Shown here piece after piece: positions 58,260 to 64,000 of a stretch of DNA of 64,000 bases. The first letter of the stretch is position 1. The number at the start of each line of letters is the position of its first letter. The notes under the pieces were generated by a model. The model did no database searches, was not told the DNA's origin, and saw nothing but the letters and a program-made list of their open reading frames with translations. Source of the DNA: Streptomyces sp. NBC_00234 (GTDB lineage: Bacteria; Actinomycetota; Actinomycetes; Streptomycetales; Streptomycetaceae). A program made the position numbers and the translations under genes. Where the stretch lies: assembly GCF_036195325.1 (NCBI RefSeq), contig NZ_CP108101.1:6882001-6946000 (forward strand), in the 5' to 3' direction.

Positions 58260-59606
58260 GTGAAGCTGACAATTCTTGGCGGTGGCGGATTCCGGGTGCC
58301 TCTGGTGTACGGGGCACTTCTCGGCGATCACGCCGAGGGCCGCGTGACCCACGTGACGCTGTACGACACGGACGCGGACCGGCTCGGCGCCGTCGCCCGG
58401 GTCCTCGCCGAGCAGGCCGAGGGGGTCGGTGACGCGCCCGCCGTCGTCGCCACCACCGACCTCGACGAGGCGCTGCCCGGCGCCGACTTCGTCTTCTCCG
58501 CCATCCGCGTCGGTGGTCTGGAGGGCCGCGCGGCCGACGAGCGGGTGGCGCTCGACGAGGGCGTACTGGGCCAGGAGACGGTCGGAGCGGGCGGTATCGC
58601 GTACGGACTGCGCACCGTACCCGTCGCGGTGGAGATCGCCCGGCGCATCGCCCGGCTCGCACCCGACGCCTGGGTCATCAACTTCACCAATCCGGCCGGG
58701 CTGGTCACCGAGGCCATGTCCCGGCACCTCGGCGACCGGGTCATCGGGATCTGCGACTCACCGGTGGGACTCGGCCGCCGTATCGCGCGCGTCCTCGGTG
58801 CCGACCCCGACCGGGCCCGGATCGACTACGTGGGTCTCAACCACCTCGGTTGGCTGCGCGGTCTGTACGTCGAGGGCCGCGACGAACTCCCGCGCCTCCT
58901 CGCCGACCCGGACCTGCTCGGCTCCTTCGAGGAGGGCAGGCTCTTCGGCACCGACTGGCTGCGGTCGCTCGGCGCGATCCCCAACGAGTACCTGCACTAC
59001 TACTACTTCAACCGGGAAGCGGTCCGCGCCTACCAGGAGGCCGCTCAGACCCGCGGCGCCTTCCTCCGCGAGCAGCAGGAGGGCTTCTACGCCCGGATGA
59101 AGGACCCGGCCACTCCTGCGCTGACCACCTGGGACCGGACGCGCGCCGAACGCGAGGCGACCTACATGGCGGAGAACCGTGACGTCGCCGGGGCCGGCGA
59201 ACGCGAGGAGAGCGACCTGGAGTCCGGCGGGTACGAACAGGTCGCCCTCGCCCTGATGCGGGCCGTCGCCCGCAACGAACGGACCTCCCTGATCCTGAAC
59301 GTCCGCAATCGCACGACCCTGTCGGTGCTGGACGAGGACGCCGTGATCGAGGCGCCCTGCCTGGTCGACGCCAACGGCGCACGTCCGGTCGCCGTCGATC
59401 CGCTGCCGTACCACGCGGTGGGCCTGGTGACGGCGGTCAAGGCCGTCGAACGTGCCGTGCTCGAAGCGGCGGAGACCGGCTCCCGCGAGGCGGCGGTGCG
59501 GGCGTTCGCCCTGCACCCGCTGGTCGATTCGGTATCCGTCGCCCGCCGTCTGGTCGACGGATACCTGAAGGTCCACCCGGGCCTCGGCTATCTCGGCAAG
59601 CCGTGA
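58260..59606 (+). CDS. GH4-family glycosidase (6-phospho-beta-glucosidase-like)
   Basis: 448-aa NAD+- and Mn2+-dependent GH4 enzyme. The N-terminal dinucleotide motif is LTILGGGGFRVPLVYGALL. The metal ligands fit C165 (GICDSPVG) and H195 (GLNHLGWLRG). NFTNPAGLVTEAM and NRTTLSVLDEDAVIEAPC are further family blocks. The Cys-Asp-Ser-Pro form is that of 6-phospho-beta-glucosidases rather than alpha-galactosidases. It starts at GTG 58260; a GTG at 58227 would add 11 unconserved residues. It stands alone; no PTS gene is adjacent to supply phosphorylated substrate. Confidence 0.9.
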   Translation: MKLTILGGGGFRVPLVYGALLGDHAEGRVTHVTLYDTDADRLGAVARVLAEQAEGVGDAPAVVATTDLDEALPGADFVFSAIRVGGLEGRAADERVALDEGVLGQETVGAGGIAYGLRTVPVAVEIARRIARLAPDAWVINFTNPAGLVTEAMSRHLGDRVIGICDSPVGLGRRIARVLGADPDRARIDYVGLNHLGWLRGLYVEGRDELPRLLADPDLLGSFEEGRLFGTDWLRSLGAIPNEYLHYYYFNREAVRAYQEAAQTRGAFLREQQEGFYARMKDPATPALTTWDRTRAEREATYMAENRDVAGAGEREESDLESGGYEQVALALMRAVARNERTSLILNVRNRTTLSVLDEDAVIEAPCLVDANGARPVAVDPLPYHAVGLVTAVKAVERAVLEAAETGSREAAVRAFALHPLVDSVSVARRLVDGYLKVHPGLGYLGKP

Positions 59607-59608
59607 GA

Positions 59609-61663
59609 TCAGGGCGATTCCAGGGCCCGTAGCTCGCTGCCGACCAGCACGTGGAGCTGGGCCTCCAGCCAGGCGCCGGTCCGGTCGGCGTTGTCCTCCC
59701 CGCCGTGTCCCACCGCGCGCAGCAGAGCCGCGGCCCGGGACAGGCCCGTCCTCGACAGCGCGGTCGCCGCGTCGTCGAGACGGGCCCGCACCTGGTCCGC
59801 GGGATTCCGCAGCCCGCTGTGGGCGACGGAGGCGAGGGCCCCGATCGCCTCGTCCAGGGCAGCGGTCAGCGGATCGGCGGACTGCCGTACCACCGCTTCC
59901 AGAGGGGCCGACCCGCCACCGGGGGCGAGATCGGGCACGATCACGCCCTTCGGTCCCAGGACCGCGATCGGCTCGATCCGGACCGAGCCGCCTGACCGCC
60001 GCACCGAGCCGCTGAGATGAGTGGCGCCGCTCTCCAGCGCGTCCGCGAGAACGTCGAGGGCGCCGGGGCACTCGGGCCGGTACCGGGACCGCACGAGGGC
60101 CCGGTTTCCCGCTTCGTCCCGTACGGAGGCTTCGAGCAGTTGCTCGGCCGGGTCGTAACCGACGTGCTCGACCTCCGAAAGCGCAAGGACGCGGACGGAC
60201 CCCGCCTCGATCCTCGGGCGGATCAGACGGGGCGGCCGGCCCTCCCAACCGGCGGTCAGGGCCGCCAGATCGCGTACGAGCAGGGGATCCGGAAGCTCCG
60301 TCCAGGCCAGGCCGACCGGGGTGACGCTCGTGGCACCGAGCCTGTTGCCCGCGATCGTCAGGACACGGCCCGCTGTCCGTCGCGCGCTCTCGCTGACCAG
60401 ATTGCCGGTGGCCAGCTTGCCGAGCGTCGTCCCGAGAAGCCGACGGGTGGAAAGCCGGTGCCCCGTCGTCCGGTCCGCCTCCTGGCCTTCGGCCGTGGGC
60501 CACTCCTTGCGCAGGACGAGGACGGTGGCCGCTCCGGGGTGGGCGATGCACACCTCGGCCGCGGACCCCGTGGGGGTGGTGCGGACCCGGCAGCCGAGCG
60601 AGGTGAGGCGGACCCGGCGCAGCGGCGTGGTCCCCGCCTCCTGCGTACCCAGCACCCCGGGCAGCGCCGCGGCGCGGCGCCTCGCGTGGATCTCCGTGAG
60701 CAGGGCGGCCACCCGCTCGGGACGGTAGTGGGCGCTTCGGTCGGCGTAGGCCGAGAGCTGGTCGGCCAGCTCGCCCACCGCGCCGGCGGGCCAGTGCAGG
60801 GACTTCGCGCTCAGCGTCTCGCCGGCGCGGGCGAGCGCGACGGCGAGGACGGGACCGGCGTGGGCGACGCCCGACAGGAGCAGTTCGTCGGCGAGAGCGG
60901 CGACCGCGTCCAGCTCGTCGCGGGCCGTGGCCTTCGGCGCGGCCCGCCCGCCGACGTGGACAGCGGCCTCGTGCGGTCCCGCCTCGTCGGCCGCCCGGAA
61001 CGCCCAGACGGCCAGCGCCACCATTTCGTCGCGTCGGCCGGCGGACGCGTCCGTCAGCGCGTAGACGAGCTCACCGGCGACCGGGAACCGCACCGTGCAG
61101 GTGGGCAGTTCCACCCAGGGGTCCGGGCGCTCCGCCGTGGGGCGGTGGACGCGCGCGCCGTATCCGCGCTCGAAGACCCGGCGTGCCGAGGCGAGCGCCG
61201 GTGCCCCGAGGGCGGCGTGCAGCTCCTCCTCGCCCACCGATCCGGGCGACCAGGCGACCTCGGGGGCGGGGACGGCCGGGGGAGCGGGGGACGGGGTTCC
61301 GGTCTCCTGTTCCGCTCGGGGGGCGGGCCCGGGCGACGCTTCGGACGCGGCGGCCGGCACCGCGCTCCGGTAGGCGAGCACCAGGGCGACGAGGTGGCGG
61401 CACACCCCGGGCGCCGCGCAGCTGCACGCGCCGTTGTCCAGACCCGTGCCGGGCGGCAGCGAGGTGGCCGATCCGTCCGGGTGGCAGGCGTGCACCGTGC
61501 CGTCCGGAGCGGTCGTCACGGTGGGCCCCGTGCCCGCGGCCAGCTCCTTCGTGGCCCGCTTCACCAGACCGCGGTTGGTGAGCGCGGCGAGGGTGTCCGG
61601 GGTCAGGGCCAGCAGATCGGACCGGACGGCGGGTCCGGCCGCAGGTGTCGTGTCCGTCGTCAT
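59609..61663 (-). CDS. SWIM zinc-finger protein
   Basis: 684 aa. A SWIM-type zinc site CxCx5CxH is formed by C80, C82, C88 and H90 (NGACSCAAPGVCRHLVALVL), preceded by HPDGSATSLPPG. A Pro/Glu linker and a long region with no known domain follow, rich in alpha helix near 190-300 and beta strand in the C-terminal third. It starts by ATGA overlap with the VWA gene. In other actinobacteria this protein co-occurs with a MoxR-type ATPase, a VWA protein and a DUF5682 protein. The zinc finger may bind nucleic acid or protein. Confidence 0.88.
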   Translation of the reverse strand: MTTDTTPAAGPAVRSDLLALTPDTLAALTNRGLVKRATKELAAGTGPTVTTAPDGTVHACHPDGSATSLPPGTGLDNGACSCAAPGVCRHLVALVLAYRSAVPAAASEASPGPAPRAEQETGTPSPAPPAVPAPEVAWSPGSVGEEELHAALGAPALASARRVFERGYGARVHRPTAERPDPWVELPTCTVRFPVAGELVYALTDASAGRRDEMVALAVWAFRAADEAGPHEAAVHVGGRAAPKATARDELDAVAALADELLLSGVAHAGPVLAVALARAGETLSAKSLHWPAGAVGELADQLSAYADRSAHYRPERVAALLTEIHARRRAAALPGVLGTQEAGTTPLRRVRLTSLGCRVRTTPTGSAAEVCIAHPGAATVLVLRKEWPTAEGQEADRTTGHRLSTRRLLGTTLGKLATGNLVSESARRTAGRVLTIAGNRLGATSVTPVGLAWTELPDPLLVRDLAALTAGWEGRPPRLIRPRIEAGSVRVLALSEVEHVGYDPAEQLLEASVRDEAGNRALVRSRYRPECPGALDVLADALESGATHLSGSVRRSGGSVRIEPIAVLGPKGVIVPDLAPGGGSAPLEAVVRQSADPLTAALDEAIGALASVAHSGLRNPADQVRARLDDAATALSRTGLSRAAALLRAVGHGGEDNADRTGAWLEAQLHVLVGSELRALESP

Positions 61664-62832
61664 CGGCCCAGCCTCTCGGCGACGAACTCGGCCAGCCGCG
61701 CCGGTGTCATCGCCCCGATGTGCGCCCCGGCGCCGGCCAGCCGCCCGGCGAGCTCCCGGTCGTAATCGGGGTTGGCGTCCTCGTCGAGCGCCGCGAGCCC
61801 GAGCACCGTACTGCCCTGCTCCACCAGCGCGCGCACGGCACGCACCAGCCGGTACGCGTCGCCGCCCTCGTAGAAGTCGGTGATCAGTACGACGATCGTG
61901 CGGCGCGGATTCTCCACCAGGCCCGCCCCGTACGCGACGGCGCGCGCGATGTCGGTGCCGCCGCCGAGCTGGACGCGCATCAGGAGCTCCACCGGATCGG
62001 TCACGTCGGAGGTGAGGTCCACGACGTTGCTGTCGAAGGCGACGAGATGGGTCTTGAGGCCCGGCAGCCCCCACAGACAGGCGGCGGTGACCGCGGAGTG
62101 GATCACCGAGCCGGCCATCGAGCCGGACTGGTCGACCAGCAGGATCAGCTGCCACTGGGAGAGATGCCGCTGGGTCCGCGAGTGGAAGTGGGCGCGCTCG
62201 ATGAGAAGGCGCCGTTCCTCCGGCTGGTAGTGGGCGAGGTTGGCCCGCACCGTCTGCCGGAAGTCGAAGTCCCTGGCCAGCGGGACCCGGCTGGGACGCC
62301 GTGACCGGGTGCCGTGGAACGCCCGGCGGATCTCCGGCTGCAGCCGGGCGAGCAGGTCCCTGACGACCGAGGCGACGATCCGTCGTGCGAGCCGCAGCAC
62401 CTGCGGGTTCATCAGGTGCTTCGTACGCAGCACGGCGCGCAGCAGCGTCGCGCTCGGCTCGACCCGCTCCAGCACCGCCGGATCGGTGACGATCTCCTGG
62501 ATGCCGTACCGCTCGACCGCGTCGCGTTCGAGACGCTCGATCGTGTCCTTCGGGAACAGCCGGTGGATGTCGTCCAGCCAGTCGACGGCGGTCACCGGCG
62601 ACGGGCCGTCACCTCCCTCCCGCGGAGCGGCCGGACCGGCGCGCCGGACACCGCGCCGGGCGAGGTCGGGGTCCCGGCCGTAGAGCCAGTCGAGCGCGGC
62701 GTCCTGCGCGGCGGCCCGCCGGCCCAGGGGGCCCGTGCGGGACTCGGAGGGGGAGCCCAGGATCAGCCGCCATCGCTCAAGTCCCGCGTCCCGGTCCTCC
62801 GGTGCTCCGGGGACGGTTTCGGATGCGGTCAC
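61660..62832 (-). CDS. VWA-domain protein of the SWIM/DUF5682 cluster
   Basis: 390 aa. The N-terminal half is helical and specific to this cluster (ERWRLILGSPSESRTGPLGR; HLMNPQVLRLARRIVASVVR). The C-terminal half is a VWA domain with the metal-adhesion site LLVDQSGSMAGS, then QLGGGTDIARAV and VLITDFYEGGD. Unlike the VWA protein at 39350 it has no signal peptide, so it acts in the cytoplasm. Such proteins usually act with MoxR AAA+ ATPases to remodel complexes; that ATPase is expected beyond the right edge. It overlaps both neighbours by ATGA. Confidence 0.9.
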   Translation of the reverse strand: MTASETVPGAPEDRDAGLERWRLILGSPSESRTGPLGRRAAAQDAALDWLYGRDPDLARRGVRRAGPAAPREGGDGPSPVTAVDWLDDIHRLFPKDTIERLERDAVERYGIQEIVTDPAVLERVEPSATLLRAVLRTKHLMNPQVLRLARRIVASVVRDLLARLQPEIRRAFHGTRSRRPSRVPLARDFDFRQTVRANLAHYQPEERRLLIERAHFHSRTQRHLSQWQLILLVDQSGSMAGSVIHSAVTAACLWGLPGLKTHLVAFDSNVVDLTSDVTDPVELLMRVQLGGGTDIARAVAYGAGLVENPRRTIVVLITDFYEGGDAYRLVRAVRALVEQGSTVLGLAALDEDANPDYDRELAGRLAGAGAHIGAMTPARLAEFVAERLGR

Positions 62833-64000
62833 GAGGAGGCCGCCAGTCCGTGGCGGGCCAGCAGACGGGACACGTTCTCCTCCAGGGCGCCCGCGCGGGC
62901 GATCAGCAGTGGGTCCCCTGTCGTACGCAACAGGGTGCGCGAGGAACCCCGCACACCGCGCCGCTCCAGCAGCCGTGCCGCGATCCGGTCGCGTTCGCGA
63001 GGGGGGAAGTAGGCGAAAGCCTGGCGCAGGGCGGGCAGACCCGACAGGAACTCGCTGTCGGACAGGGCGCTCACGAGCCGGTCCAGCCCGTCGATCAGGG
63101 ACTCGGGGCCGCCGTGCTCCGCACGCCCGGTCAGCTCCTCGCGGGCGAGTGCGAACAGACCGGCCAGCCAGTCGCCGAGGGCGTCCGCACCGCCCGCCGC
63201 GACCGTACGCACAGCCGGTCCGGGGTCGCCCGGGACGTTGCCGGCCAGGGTCCGGTGCAGCCCGAAGGCCGCGCCCCGCAGGTCACGGGGGGCGTCCGTG
63301 TCCTGGCTGATCCGCTCCGCGATCCCGGCCGCGGTCTCCCGGGACACCGACAGCAACTCGGGCGCGTGGAGCACCGCGTCGCGTACCGCGACCACCGCCC
63401 GCAGCCGCCGGGCGTCCACGCCCGTACCGCCTCGGGAACCCTCCAGAAGCCAGAGCAGTCGCTCCACCGCGCGGTCGATCACGGAGGTGAGCAGGGGGCC
63501 TCCGGCCACCCCGTACACCCGGTCGTGCCGCCACAGGCCGAGCGCGGTGGCGAGCACCTCACCGAGCGGCCCGGGCGTCTTCAGCCCGTTCACCCGGCGG
63601 GCCAGCGCGCGGAGAAGGGGCTCGGACAGCCCCGCGGCCCCGCACAGCACCGCGTCGAACAGGGTGCTGGCAAGGCTTTCGGCCGCCCCCTCCGTGTCGT
63701 GCGCGCGCTCGGTGAGGGCGGCTTCGGCCGCCTCGGTGAGGCTCGCCCCGTACGCGCCCGCTTCGACGAGGGCGGCCTCACGGCCTGGGGCGTGCACGGC
63801 CTCCCAGCGCTCGGTGAACACCGGGTCGACGCCGTGCTCGGGGCCGGCCGTCCTGGTGAGTCCGGGAACGGCCAGCACCCGGAGCCGGTGGAGCACCCGG
63901 CTGCGGTCGAGATCCCCTGCGTCCGTGAGATCGAGGCCGAACTCCGACGCGTCGCCGTCGAGGCCGAGCCGGGCGAGCTGCGCCGCGACGTCGTGCACCA
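62829..64000 (-). CDS. DUF5682 family protein, C-terminal part
   Basis: The gene enters from the right edge; about 390 residues are visible. They are helical and Leu/Ala-rich, with repeated motifs (ALARRVNGLKTPGPLGEVLA; AVERLLWLLEGSRGGTG; LPALRQAFAYFPPRERDRIA). The final FAYFPPRERDRIAARLLE and ending match DUF5682 proteins, which are usually 700-800 aa, so about half the gene lies outside. It overlaps the VWA start (ATGA) and belongs to the same operon as the VWA and SWIM genes. The function is unknown. Confidence 0.78.
   Translation of the reverse strand, partial: VHDVAAQLARLGLDGDASEFGLDLTDAGDLDRSRVLHRLRVLAVPGLTRTAGPEHGVDPVFTERWEAVHAPGREAALVEAGAYGASLTEAAEAALTERAHDTEGAAESLASTLFDAVLCGAAGLSEPLLRALARRVNGLKTPGPLGEVLATALGLWRHDRVYGVAGGPLLTSVIDRAVERLLWLLEGSRGGTGVDARRLRAVVAVRDAVLHAPELLSVSRETAAGIAERISQDTDAPRDLRGAAFGLHRTLAGNVPGDPGPAVRTVAAGGADALGDWLAGLFALAREELTGRAEHGGPESLIDGLDRLVSALSDSEFLSGLPALRQAFAYFPPRERDRIAARLLERRGVRGSSRTLLRTTGDPLLIARAGALEENVSRLLARHGLAASS

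Overview
The window is a high-GC actinobacterial chromosome segment, almost certainly from a Streptomyces. The evidence is codon usage with G/C at nearly every third position, many GTG starts and overlapping ATGA/GTGA gene junctions, a complete conservon (cvnABCD plus P450), CYP154/CYP157-type P450s, Tat-type secreted glycoside hydrolases, and several LacI/ROK/MarR/IclR regulators. I saw no rRNA, tRNA or CRISPR array.

Layout: 1-251 is the end of an amino-acid ABC ATPase. 465-4052 encodes a large secreted subtilase with a malectin-like tail. 4255-6806 is an overlapping CYP157-like/CYP154-like P450 pair. 6846-13396 is a SUKH (SMI1/KNR4) gene split by a 5,976-bp Tn3-family transposon (7215-13190) with 39-bp terminal inverted repeats and a 5-bp TAGTC target duplication. 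The element carries a frameshifted tnpA, a serine resolvase with a res-like region, and a divergent cargo pair (NAD(P)-binding epimerase-like protein and GlxA-like AraC regulator).

13693-29334 is a coherent xyloglucan-utilisation locus. It has a LacI regulator, a secreted GH12 and a Tat-secreted GH74 endo-xyloglucanase, a GH42 beta-galactosidase, an oligosaccharide ABC importer (lipoprotein plus two permeases), a GH3 beta-glucosidase (frameshifted as given) and a GH31 alpha-xylosidase. Four identical 14-bp palindromes, TCGAAGCGCTTCGA, lie only in front of lacI and in the divergent importer/GH3 promoter region. Xylose released by GH31 could feed the xylA/xylB pair and ROK regulator at 40.7-45.4 kb.

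29615-36780 is a five-gene choline/glycine-betaine operon (betaine aldehyde dehydrogenase, choline dehydrogenase, ABC ATPase, a fused double permease, lipoprotein). It ends at a strong terminator and faces a canonical P450 (36837-38228). 38499-40624 is a two-gene secreted/membrane VWA module. 45.6-52.9 kb holds small regulators and envelope proteins (DUF305/DUF3105, scramblase-like, two MarR, VOC, FUSC, IclR). 53332-58099 is a conservon (CvnA histidine-kinase-like, CvnB roadblock, CvnC DUF742, CvnD GTPase) followed by a P450 with a degenerate K-helix motif. 58260-59606 is a GH4 glycosidase. 59609-64000 is a SWIM / VWA / DUF5682 gene cluster running off the right edge.
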